From positions 868,001 to 932,000 of the forward strand of contig OZ244860.1 in the NCBI GenBank assembly GCA_965221035.1: DNA of 64,000 nt. The letters are read 5' to 3'. The position numbers and the translations under genes are program-made. Positions 42,758 through 50,605 of this stretch are shown here, piece by piece. The notes beneath the pieces are model-generated. The model was not told where the DNA came from, made no database searches, and was given only the letters and a program-made list of their open reading frames with translations. Positions within the stretch are counted from its first letter, which is position 1, and each line of letters opens with the position of its first letter. Origin of the DNA: UBA6522 sp965221035. GTDB taxonomy: Bacteria > Pseudomonadota > Gammaproteobacteria > Steroidobacterales > Rariloculaceae.

Positions 42758-44679
42758 CTTGACTTCGACGGTTCGAATTCATAAGTCATTGATATGCTTG
42801 AATATCACAAATTCACTAGGCACAACTTCTGGGATTTGAGCGGGTTGTCGTCGGTTCAGTTCAACGCATAGGGGACGTCCGACAGCGTCAGGCCGAGGGC
42901 CTCGTAGATCAGTTGGGCTTCGGCCGTGGCCGAAGAGGGAATCGCGTAGCGTTGGCCGGTGCCGGTGTGGCGCAGCACCGAACACTGGCGGTGCAACAGC
43001 GCGTCCCGGATCGCCTGGGGGGACAGGTTGCGTTTTTTCTGCAACTTGACCCGGTAGGCCAGGTGTCTGACGCAGGCAAAGGCCATGTAGGCGATGGCCA
43101 GGTGCGCGCGGATGCGCCTCGGGGTCCAGTGATAGATGGGCCGGACCTTCAAATCGTGCTTGGTGATGCGAAAGCTTCGCTCGACCTGCCACAACCCCCG
43201 GTAGCGCTGCAGTATCTGTTCCACGGGCATCCCGCGCACGTTGGTCGCCACCCCGTGCAGCCCGTCCCAGCGGGCGGCCTCGGCGATGCGCTCCGGATCG
43301 ATCTCCCAGCGCCCCTTGCCCCTCATCCGCACGAACCGCGCCGCGCCCTTCGGCAGAAGGGGCTTCGGGCGGCCGCTTCGGTGGAGCTGCTTCAACAGCT
43401 TGCGCACCGCGCGTCGGCGGTCGGCGGCGTCCTTGCGGGCGCGGCGGGGACTGTAGGCCACGAGGAGGCGCCGGCCGCGGTGACGGAACACGCCGACCTT
43501 GCGGCCGGCTTCGGCCCCGGGCAGCGCGCGGTAGCGCTCCACGTTCAGGATCCGCGCCTTCAGCGCCCCGGGCAGGCTGCGCAACCGCGCCCCGACGATG
43601 TATCGGTGCCCGGCGGCTTCCAGTACCGAGAGGTTCCGGTGGTCGAACATCGCCGCGTCGGCCACGCACACCGCCTCCGCCGCCCCGTGCCGGCGCCGCA
43701 GCGCCTCGATCGTCGGCAGCAACGTGTGCCCCTCGTAGGTGGCGCCGGGAAACACCTCGTATCCCACCGGCAACCCCTCTGTGGTGACCGCCAGCGCCAG
43801 CACCACCTGGACCCGCTGCGCCTTGCCGTCCTTGCTGTAACCGAACGCCCTCAACGCGTCGGCGTCCCCGTCCTCGACCACCGACTCGAAGTACAACGTC
43901 GTGCAATCGAAGAACAACACCTCCAGCGGCTCGCCCAGCAACGCCCCGGTGGCCGAGGCCACCCGCGACTTGAGCCGCTCGATGAGTCCGTCGTCCAACC
44001 GGTCCATCATCCGGTACACCTTCTCCAGCGCCAGCGACACCCCGAAGTCCCGGCCCAGACGGCGCACCGTGGCGCGCTTGGAATCGGGGTTGGCGATGCG
44101 CGCCAGCACGGTGTGATGCAGCGCCGGGGCCGAAGCCCGGTGACGGGACGAAAGCAACCGATCGAAACCCAGTTCCCGGTACACGACCCCGTAGGCTTCG
44201 TGGATGCCGGTGACGATGCGCTGTTCTTCGCGCAACGCCTTCAGATCCACCGCCAGCGGCGCCGGATCGGGCGCCCGCTCCGAGGCCCGCCCGGCCTCGA
44301 TGACCTGCTCGGCGACCTGCTCGGGCGGGAACAACCCCGGCTGGCGGTCCTCGGCGATGCGCGCCTTCAGGTACTGGCCCAGTTCCTTCAGCCGCCGCAG
44401 TTCGGCCTCGTCGGAGGCCACGCCGAGGTGGCGCACGATACGCTGGCGGACCTTGCCCTCCACGCGCACGCCCTCGACCAGTTGCACTGCCTTGCGGGGG
44501 CTGTTGGGCGTGGTTTTGACGCGCACGAACATGGCGGTATTGTACCACCGCACACCCACTATACAAACTGCTAGGCACAACAAAACGCCTTCGCCAAAGC
44601 CGCGAAAAAACAGGTCCCAAAATCAATGGGATAGTCGAATCGACAAAGACGATCAGAGGGGCAAACCGTCGAAGTCAAG
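42758..44679 (-). mobile_element. IS1634-family insertion sequence inside the CRISPR array
   Basis: The element is bounded by a perfect 16-bp inverted repeat: CTTGACTTCGACGGTT at 42758-42773 and its complement at 44664-44679. It carries one transposase gene. On the left, 30 bases of a CRISPR repeat remain; on the right only AAT of the repeat end is left, so four repeat bases are missing and no target duplication is visible. IS1634 relatives are known for unusual, sometimes long target duplications. The exact ends could be off by a base or two. Confidence 0.85.
42856..44532 (-). CDS. IS1634-family transposase
   Basis: 558 residues, apparently intact DDE transposase of the IS4 superfamily. EVLFFDCTTLYFESVVEDGD carries the first catalytic Asp; VCVADAAMFDHRNLSVLEAA the second; and RYRGLWQVERSFRITKHDLK the YREK-like segment with the catalytic Glu. 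The C-terminus is Arg-rich helical. ATG 44532 is chosen because the 17 residues encoded upstream are hydrophobic and atypical. A complete copy suggests a fairly recent insertion into the array. Confidence 0.92.
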   Translation of the reverse strand: MFVRVKTTPNSPRKAVQLVEGVRVEGKVRQRIVRHLGVASDEAELRRLKELGQYLKARIAEDRQPGLFPPEQVAEQVIEAGRASERAPDPAPLAVDLKALREEQRIVTGIHEAYGVVYRELGFDRLLSSRHRASAPALHHTVLARIANPDSKRATVRRLGRDFGVSLALEKVYRMMDRLDDGLIERLKSRVASATGALLGEPLEVLFFDCTTLYFESVVEDGDADALRAFGYSKDGKAQRVQVVLALAVTTEGLPVGYEVFPGATYEGHTLLPTIEALRRRHGAAEAVCVADAAMFDHRNLSVLEAAGHRYIVGARLRSLPGALKARILNVERYRALPGAEAGRKVGVFRHRGRRLLVAYSPRRARKDAADRRRAVRKLLKQLHRSGRPKPLLPKGAARFVRMRGKGRWEIDPERIAEAARWDGLHGVATNVRGMPVEQILQRYRGLWQVERSFRITKHDLKVRPIYHWTPRRIRAHLAIAYMAFACVRHLAYRVKLQKKRNLSPQAIRDALLHRQCSVLRHTGTGQRYAIPSSATAEAQLIYEALGLTLSDVPYALN

Positions 44680-45880
44680 AATGGTTCGTGCTGGGCGCAT
44701 GGGCCGTGCTGGTGGCGTCTTAATCCCTTCTTCATCAGGTCTGTCATTCAAATATTACGAGCCGAGAACGTGAAGCGGCTCAAGGCGTCTTAATCCCTTC
44801 TTCATCAGGTCTGTCATTCAAATAGGAGGAAATCGTCAAGGCTGGACACATGGTCAGTCTTAATCCCTTCTTCATCAGGTCTGTCATTCAAATTCAATCA
44901 GCGTATGGGATGGGCACCAATTCACGGTCTTAATCCCTTCTTCATCAGGTCTGTCATTCAAATGGATTATGGAAGCTAACCAGTACGTCGCCGTCAGCGT
45001 CTTAATCCCTTCTTCATCAGGTCTGTCATTCAAATTCGGCGAACGCTTACGAATCCAGCGTACTGGTTGAGTCTTAATCCCTTCTTCATCAGGTCTGTCA
45101 TTCAAATCATCGTCCGGATCAACAACTTGAAGTCCGGCGCCGTCTTAATCCCTTCTTCATCAGGTCTGTCATTCAAATAAAGGCAACTCCAAGCCCAGTT
45201 GCACCACTAAGGTCTTAATCCCTTCTTCATCAGGTCTGTCATTCAAATTCACTGACGGAAGACAGGGCGGCGACCAGCCTTGAGTCTTAATCCCTTCTTC
45301 ATCAGGTCTGTCATTCAAATCTGAGACTGCCTGGACAGGCTGTTGCGACGGGTGTCTTAATCCCTTCTTCATCAGGTCTGTCATTCAAATTTAAAATGTT
45401 GGCAATCGTGACAAGCAAGCACGTGTCTTAATCCCTTCTTCATCAGGTCTGTCATTCAAATTGGCGGCTGCTCGAAAACAACCTGATTAAAGCGGTCTTA
45501 ATCCCTTCTTCATCAGGTCTGTCATTCAAATGCGTCCTTGGGGCGCACATCAGCGAAAACAAATGGGTCTTAATCCCTTCTTCATCAGGTCTGTCATTCA
45601 AATGCAGCCGCCTCGAACACCGACACGAATGCGAGTCTTAATCCCTTCTTCATCAGGTCTGTCATTCAAATAGATCGGAGGTGCATCATGCTAACGGCTG
45701 AATGTCTTAATCCCTTCTTCATCAGGTCTGTCATTCAAATGAAAGCCCGTACGCACATCCAGCGTGCCATGGGTCTTAATCCCTTCTTCATCAGGTCTGT
45801 CATTCAAATGAATCCCTAGAAGATTTAGTGCTGGCGCTAGCTGGTCTTAATCCCTTCTTCATCAGGTCTGTCATTCAAAT
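44680..45880 (-). CRISPR. CRISPR array, leader-proximal segment (17 repeats, 17 spacers)
   Basis: Begins with AAT, the end of the interrupted repeat, and spacer 44683-44716; then 17 identical 37-bp repeats from 44717 to 45880 with spacers of 31-35 bp. All 17 repeats are intact, in contrast to the degenerate left end, so new spacers are added at 45880. Repeat starts: 44717, 44787, 44857, 44927, 44999, 45071, 45142, 45212, 45284, 45354, 45425, 45495, 45567, 45635, 45704, 45773 and 45844. Transcription is leftwards from the leader. Confidence 0.98.
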
Positions 45881-45977
45881 AGCCGCCAAAAATATTCCTC
45901 CTTTTGTCAGTCGGTTACAACGCCGTTTGTGGGCCTTGAATCCGATTTGAAGTCTAACACCATGCATCCACCACATG
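45881..45977 (-). promoter_or_regulatory. CRISPR leader region
   Basis: The 97 bp between the second cas2 stop and the first repeat are the leader position, next to the conserved end of the array. In the transcribed direction it ends ...AAAAGGAGGAATATTTTTGG before the first repeat, more A/T-rich than its surroundings. No convincing -35/-10 pair is visible, so the array may also be read from the cas operon. Confidence 0.6.
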
Positions 45978-46319
45978 TCAGTCCACGCTCCATTGCTCAT
46001 CGACACTATGATTTTTGACCAGAACATGCCATTTGTCCAGAACGGACACGCCGTCCGGCACACTTCCTCGACCGAATACTTCGGGTTTGGATTGCGACAT
46101 CAGCGGATAGGCTCGAAGGTCGTCGAAACGTGAATCGATCAGTGGGCGGATTTTACCCTTCAAACGCTTTGTCAATGCCTTGCGCGTGGCGCGTACAAGA
46201 AAAACGGAATACTGCACAGGAACACCGTATCGCTTCATCTGCCGATGCACGCGGACCAGACGGCGTGGATCAGCTATGTCGTAGCACACGATCCATGCAA
46301 TTTCGCGGTTGTACGGCAT
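45978..46319 (-). CDS. cas2: second CRISPR-associated Cas2 protein
   Basis: 113 residues. The Cas2 ferredoxin-like signature is clear: IAWIVCYDIADPRRLVRVHR with Asp14 at the metal site, then MKRYGVPVQYSVFLVRATRK. The C-terminal tail (about 30 residues, GVSVLDKWHVLVKNHSVDEQ) is longer than in the other Cas2. The start overlaps the stop of the cas1-like gene by one base (TAATG). It lies closest to the leader. It is clearly different from the cas2 at 48095, with which it shares the fold but little sequence. Confidence 0.88.
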   Translation of the reverse strand: MPYNREIAWIVCYDIADPRRLVRVHRQMKRYGVPVQYSVFLVRATRKALTKRLKGKIRPLIDSRFDDLRAYPLMSQSKPEVFGRGSVPDGVSVLDKWHVLVKNHSVDEQWSVD

Positions 46320-47089
46320 TACTGCAGCGACGCCATGTAGCGCTGGAGGTGTAACAGGACGTCGCGAATATGGAAGTTGACCGCACTTGAATGCTTCTCG
46401 ACGAAGAATATGGCGGCCTTCAGGTCGTCGCGGGGCATTATTTTCCGCCCCCTAAATTCACCATCTCGGGTTCGAAGCCAGTTAACGAGCTCTGGCTGCA
46501 AACCCCACTGGACCCCAGTGGCGAGAACCGGAATCAGCTGCGTCGCCGTTTCTTCGTCCGCCCGAAGACCCAGCTTGGCCAGTTCGGCGATTGCGAAAGT
46601 CCGGGCCAATCCATGAATCTGCTTTCTCAACGCGCAGACTCGGCGGTCGTTGCCGTCACTCTCGTCGGGCTTGAGCACGATTCTCACCAGATCGGCCAAA
46701 TCGAGTCGACATGACCAACCCATTCTCATCGCACAGAATCGAATAGCGCGGCGACGAACAGCCGTTCGCCATTGAAGAAATCTTTCCTCCCAGTCCGGGC
46801 GATCGACAAAATCGTGCCAACGCTGGAGAAACTCGCTGCGCGCAGACGGACGACCGGTCAATCGCGCCCGCGGAACGCCATCGCTACGAAGAAAACACAC
46901 GGTTATACCTTCGTCCGCGCAGGCCAAAAGTGCCTCCGTTGACCACGCGACCAGGTTGCTGACAACCACACGCGACACACGCTCCAACGGGAACCGGCGG
47001 TCCGCCACACCTTGACCGGCAACCTTGAGCGCCGGGCCGTCCAGCGAAACGCTCAGGGGTTCAGTCCCTCGCAAGTACAGTGGTCTCAT
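46319..47089 (-). CDS. divergent Cas1-like protein lacking the catalytic triad
   Basis: 256 residues, shorter than Cas1. The N-terminal part resembles the Cas1 beta domain: PLYLRGTEPLSVSLDGPALK, FPLERVSRVVVSN, STEALLACADEGITVCFLRS, and PRARLTG. The C-terminal helical domain (QIHGLARTFAIAELAKLGLR, QLIPVLATGVQWGLQPELV, RDDLKAAIFFVEKHSSAV) shows no VEGxAA Glu, no LYH-type His and no SDxIEP Asp. ATG 47089 overlaps the true cas1 stop (ATGA) and the next gene is a second cas2, so the pair is built like a cas1-cas2 unit. It may be an inactive structural subunit. Family assignment rests on pattern and context. Confidence 0.65.
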   Translation of the reverse strand: MRPLYLRGTEPLSVSLDGPALKVAGQGVADRRFPLERVSRVVVSNLVAWSTEALLACADEGITVCFLRSDGVPRARLTGRPSARSEFLQRWHDFVDRPDWEERFLQWRTAVRRRAIRFCAMRMGWSCRLDLADLVRIVLKPDESDGNDRRVCALRKQIHGLARTFAIAELAKLGLRADEETATQLIPVLATGVQWGLQPELVNWLRTRDGEFRGRKIMPRDDLKAAIFFVEKHSSAVNFHIRDVLLHLQRYMASLQ

Positions 47090-48072
47090 GGTTGCCATTT
47101 CCGCGACTCGACCGCATCGGCACTCGCGCCCCGCGCGGCAAAATCACGCGCCACGACGGACAATTGCCTGCGCAGAATCCGCCTCAACCCCCTGGCAAGC
47201 GGTTCGAACTTTTTGTAGAAGCGCTGTCTGCCCGCCTTGCCAAGCAGAACCGCACCCTTGTCTTTGACGAAGGATTGGCTGGTCAACGTTCGGTGGCGAA
47301 ACAATTCCCAGACCCATTCGTCGACATGTGGCCGCAATGGTTCTATAACGTCCGATGCGAGCGACGCACGTCCGAATGCCGGTTCATGATACAGCCCGAG
47401 CATCGGGTCGAGCCCCGCCGCATAACATGCGTTCACGGCGTCGAAGTGAAGCAACGTATACCCAAGCGACAAACAAGCGTTGACCGGGTCCCGCGGAGGA
47501 CGGCGGTTACGGTGCGTGAAATCCACCGAGGGTGGAAACAACTCCCGGAAACCCGAGAAATACGCCACGGATGCCGCACCCTCGACGCCGAGCAAACGAG
47601 TCAGTTCAGGCAGTCTACCGGCAATTGAGAGACGTTCTATAGTCGTCGCGAGCCGTTCCGCCGCCTTCAGGAGGAGTCGACGCTTGTCGGGCCGACATTC
47701 CAGCCCACGCCGGAGCAGACGATGTTGCGCTTTGATTTTTGCGAGTATTAGCGCCTGTGACCAATCTCGACGTACGCGCATGTTGCGAAAGGCATCGAAT
47801 TGTCCGAGCCGCCTCACGACATCGTTATGGGGTCGGCCGAGGCAGACGGCCAATTGCCGGTTGTTCCGTCCGCTCAGCATCAAGACGCTCGCCCCGGCAT
47901 CAACCATTGCCCCAAGAACGGAGGTCGTCAGTCGGACGCGTCCCCGAATGACAACCCGTTGCAGCGGGGCCAATGGTGCCGTGCCGCGCAGTCCGTCGGG
48001 CGCATGAAACTCCAGGGCCCCGCCACGGGCACGAAGCTCGATATCCTTTCGGTCGATGTAAAGCGTGGTCAT
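47086..48072 (-). CDS. cas1: CRISPR-associated endonuclease Cas1
   Basis: Integrase of new spacers, acting as (Cas1)4-(Cas2)2. 328 residues. N-terminal beta domain starts MTTLYIDRKDIELRARGG. The catalytic residues are visible in the helical domain: Glu164 in GVEGAASVAYFSGF, His229 in LDPMLGLYHEPAFGR and Asp241 in SLASDVIEPLRPHVDEW. ATG 48072 has AGGA 8 nt upstream; an in-frame TTG ten codons earlier is less likely. Follows cas2 by 22 bp and overlaps the cas1-like gene. Confidence 0.96.
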   Translation of the reverse strand: MTTLYIDRKDIELRARGGALEFHAPDGLRGTAPLAPLQRVVIRGRVRLTTSVLGAMVDAGASVLMLSGRNNRQLAVCLGRPHNDVVRRLGQFDAFRNMRVRRDWSQALILAKIKAQHRLLRRGLECRPDKRRLLLKAAERLATTIERLSIAGRLPELTRLLGVEGAASVAYFSGFRELFPPSVDFTHRNRRPPRDPVNACLSLGYTLLHFDAVNACYAAGLDPMLGLYHEPAFGRASLASDVIEPLRPHVDEWVWELFRHRTLTSQSFVKDKGAVLLGKAGRQRFYKKFEPLARGLRRILRRQLSVVARDFAARGASADAVESRKWQP

Positions 48073-48094
48073 GCGGATTTTCCTACGACTGGTC

Positions 48095-48379
48095 TCAATC
48101 AACCAAATAAAAGTCCGGGTCCACTACAGGCGTGGCGATGCCGTGCAGAATCGGCCGCGCCCGTTCCTCTATCCGCAGCAGCGCCAAGCGGTCCTCCTCC
48201 GCAGCGATGATCTCCCGTGTCTCTGCGAGCAACCGGCGCCGTTCCGCAGGAGTAAGAAAACATTCGAAGACGGACTTCTGCCCGCCGGTGGCAAAGCGCT
48301 TCACCGCCTTGTGTATCTTTCGAAGCCGCTTCGGCTCGCAAACATCATAAGCAACAAGGTACAACACGCGCTTGGGCAT
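48095..48379 (-). CDS. cas2: CRISPR-associated Cas2 protein
   Basis: Partner of Cas1 in spacer acquisition. 94 residues, typical length. VLYLVAYDVCEPKRLRKIHK carries Asp12, and FATGGQKSVFECFLTPAERR gives the second strand and helix. The start MPKRVLYLV at 48379 is standard; the longer upstream frame is not. It opens the adaptation operon, 108 bp after the CARF-HEPN gene. Confidence 0.95.
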   Translation of the reverse strand: MPKRVLYLVAYDVCEPKRLRKIHKAVKRFATGGQKSVFECFLTPAERRRLLAETREIIAAEEDRLALLRIEERARPILHGIATPVVDPDFYLVD

Positions 48380-48487
48380 GAGTGCTTCCGATCTCCAGAC
48401 CGGTGCGCATTGAAGCATTCCGGCCAGCGGCACGCACGGCCCGCAAGGTTGCCGCAATGACAACCCGTCCACGTTAAGTGGTCTGAA

Positions 48488-49801
48488 CTACGAAGTGGGA
48501 AGAATGAAAGCCGGGACTTGCGTGGGCAATTGTCTGGGCAGGGACTTCAATCCAGCATCTGAAGCCAATTCGCGAAACATTGGTTGGAAACGATCTTCGA
48601 TGAATCCGTTGAAGCACTGCCATTCATCCGCGCCAACGGGCTGGAATCCATGCGCCAGAATCGACTGGTTGCGAACTTGGAGGCGGTCGAGCAGTTCATT
48701 CTCGTGTCGGAAGATGAATTCGCCCGCAGGTCCGTCGACCCGTTCCCGAACGACCTGCCACGCCTGCCGCAAGCCAATACGGATCTTCCCGTCCCGATCC
48801 GGCATCGAGCGCGAATCTGGCGGAAGCCACTCGGCCGGAATATTGCCAGTGTCCACACTGAGCTTGGAGCGCAACTGCCATTGCGCCGTCCACTCCATCA
48901 GCCGGTACACGCGTGCCACCGCGTCGTCGTACCGGCCTTGGGCCGCCCGACGCTTGGCATTAAGCCAAAGATCGTAGATGCGGGCAGGCTCATTACGCGA
49001 GTCTCGCGTTTTCTGGAGTAGTCGCAGGTCGGGGATCACTGCCGGATGATCGAGAGTAATCCTCGCAGCAAAAGGTTCGATTCGCGCAAGTGCTTCCGTG
49101 TGGTTGAAGTCGTCCCATTGTGCCAACCCGTGGCTCAGTGCATGGGCCACCTGCAGCCTCGGCAAGTCTTCGGAGGCGAATGCCACGGAGTTGCGTTTCA
49201 ACAACCGGTCCAAGCCGAACGCGGCCTCCCGATAGGCGAAGCGCTCCCAAGCATCCAAGAAGGGCGCCATCGCACGTTCCAACCGTAACCGGGCCATATT
49301 CGTGGGTGTCGCGTAAGTGGTCGATGGCGCGACGCCGAGGCCAAATCTGGCACCACGGATCAATTGCAGATCAACGCCATCTGTCTCCAACACCGCGCAA
49401 ACCAGCGCCGCGGACATTGTCTTGGTGCCGCCGGTATAGTCGGCGACGAACTTCGCTTCGGGGTGCAGTTCCGTCAACCTGAAAATGGCGGTGCGCATCA
49501 ATTGAAAGCAATCATCAAGGTCGTCCGCGGGAACTGTTGAAACCTCGAAACTGCCGGGCTTTAACTCGGCCTGGCTGGGAATGTTCGGTAGCGTCTCCGT
49601 AGCAGAGTCAGGCCCCTCCCCAATTACGTTTCCCTTCCCCTTAACCTGCCGAATGGACCCCACCTTTCCCGTGGCAGGGTCTCGACCGGTGCAGAAAAAG
49701 CAGACGAAGTCCGGTGCGACCGACCGGATCGCCTTCAATATCGGCTGGTGGCTGCCACCGACCGTGCAGAGCAGGATGGTCCTTGGAGTCGCCACCGGCA
49801 T
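48488..49801 (-). CDS. TIGR02710-type CARF-HEPN ribonuclease (Csm6/Csx1-like effector)
   Basis: 437 residues. The N-terminal CARF domain has ILLCTVGGSHQPILKAI and the ligand-loop motif DYTGGTKTM at residues 121-129. The C-terminal HEPN domain has RNQSILAHG, an R-x6-H motif (Arg377, His384). Proteins of this design are activated by the cyclic oligoadenylate made by Cas10 and then cut RNA without sequence preference. ATG 49801 has GGGA 9 nt upstream. Located between the toxin-antitoxin pair and cas2. Confidence 0.9.
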   Translation of the reverse strand: MPVATPRTILLCTVGGSHQPILKAIRSVAPDFVCFFCTGRDPATGKVGSIRQVKGKGNVIGEGPDSATETLPNIPSQAELKPGSFEVSTVPADDLDDCFQLMRTAIFRLTELHPEAKFVADYTGGTKTMSAALVCAVLETDGVDLQLIRGARFGLGVAPSTTYATPTNMARLRLERAMAPFLDAWERFAYREAAFGLDRLLKRNSVAFASEDLPRLQVAHALSHGLAQWDDFNHTEALARIEPFAARITLDHPAVIPDLRLLQKTRDSRNEPARIYDLWLNAKRRAAQGRYDDAVARVYRLMEWTAQWQLRSKLSVDTGNIPAEWLPPDSRSMPDRDGKIRIGLRQAWQVVRERVDGPAGEFIFRHENELLDRLQVRNQSILAHGFQPVGADEWQCFNGFIEDRFQPMFRELASDAGLKSLPRQLPTQVPAFILPTS

Positions 49802-49850
49802 CGATATAGTCCCAATTCAGTGTAAGCTGAGCCGCAATTCGAAGCGAACA

Positions 49851-50210
49851 TCAACCATCCTGCTTTTGTACGCGCTCCAACATTCGGTTGACCGCCGTTG
49901 ACAACAAAGGAAAGTCGAATTCGATCACACTCCATACGACATTGAGATCAACACGCAGGTACAGGTGAGTGAGGACGTTGCGAAACGCGGAAATTTCATG
50001 CCAAGCTATTCTTGGCTCCGTCTTCTTGATTTCAGCACTCAACCGCTGCGTTGACTCCGCCAACGTTTGCATGTTGCGCAGAACCGCGTCCTGAACCATA
50101 CGGGACGAATCAAACACCGCGCGCTCACTACCCGTGAATTCATTGATCCTATCCATACAATCGCAAATATGCTGTAGATGCAGTGCGTCGCTGGCGGGTC
50201 TTGGCTTCAC
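49851..50210 (-). CDS. hepT: HepT-type HEPN toxin (DUF86)
   Basis: 119 residues, all-helical. ISAFRNVLTHLYLRVD contains the R-x4-H-x-Y motif (Arg77, His82, Tyr84) of HepT ribonuclease toxins. In the studied Shewanella system MntA adds AMP groups to this Tyr and blocks the toxin. It overlaps mntA by 4 bp (ATGA). The pair lies inside the type III-B operon on the same strand, between cmr6 and the CARF-HEPN gene, so it may share transcription with it. Confidence 0.9.
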   Translation of the reverse strand: MKPRPASDALHLQHICDCMDRINEFTGSERAVFDSSRMVQDAVLRNMQTLAESTQRLSAEIKKTEPRIAWHEISAFRNVLTHLYLRVDLNVVWSVIEFDFPLLSTAVNRMLERVQKQDG

Positions 50211-50491
50211 AGGGGCAAAGCCTCCCTGAGAACCTGCTCAAGAATCTTCGGATGAAGGCATCCTTCAGTCAGTACGTCCACCTTGCGTTGCAGAAGATCT
50301 TCAGCGTCCATGAGCAGCCCGCCCAGCGCGAGTCCGGAGACGCCGGGGGGCAACGTCACCAACAGGTCCACGTCGCTATCGTCATCGGCGTCGTCTCTTG
50401 CCATAGACCCGAAAACGCGTACATCCCGCAAACCCCGCCGCTCGGCCAAGGCACGTATTTCGGCTTTGTGTCGTTTGATGAGTGTATGCAT
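50207..50491 (-). CDS. mntA: MntA-type nucleotidyltransferase antitoxin
   Basis: 94 residues, minimal nucleotidyltransferase. VFGSMARDDADDDSDVDLLV has the GS motif (Gly28-Ser29) and the metal-binding D-x-D (Asp40, Asp42). Such proteins neutralise HepT by adenylylating its motif tyrosine. It starts 114 bp after cmr6 and overlaps hepT. No separate promoter was identified in the 114-bp gap. Confidence 0.9.
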   Translation of the reverse strand: MHTLIKRHKAEIRALAERRGLRDVRVFGSMARDDADDDSDVDLLVTLPPGVSGLALGGLLMDAEDLLQRKVDVLTEGCLHPKILEQVLREALPL

Positions 50492-50605
50492 CTAATTCCT
50501 CAAGCGTGCTCCAATCCAATCTAGCGGAATGCGTTCTAATCCCACCTATGAAGCAATCGAACAGGCATGCCCATCGTATCGAATATTGATCACCAGTGCC
50601 TGGTC

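Noticed and set aside
42779..44626. 615- and 553-codon frames over the insertion element
   Set aside because: Shadows of the transposase on the same and opposite strands; composition is dominated by Arg, Ala and Gly.
42728..44753. Long target-site duplication by the IS1634 element as the cause of the duplicated spacer
   Set aside because: The bases directly left and right of the element do not match as a duplication should; neighbouring spacers differ.
44884..45384. Minus-strand reading frames with repeated LNDRPDEEGIKT peptides
   Set aside because: They are translations of the CRISPR repeat, a well-known false protein.
46319..47089. Reading the Cas1-like gene as a frameshifted second copy of cas1
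   Set aside because: It has a complete frame of its own, coupled start and stop, and no stretch resembling the VEGAAS, LYHEP or SDVIEP motifs in any frame.
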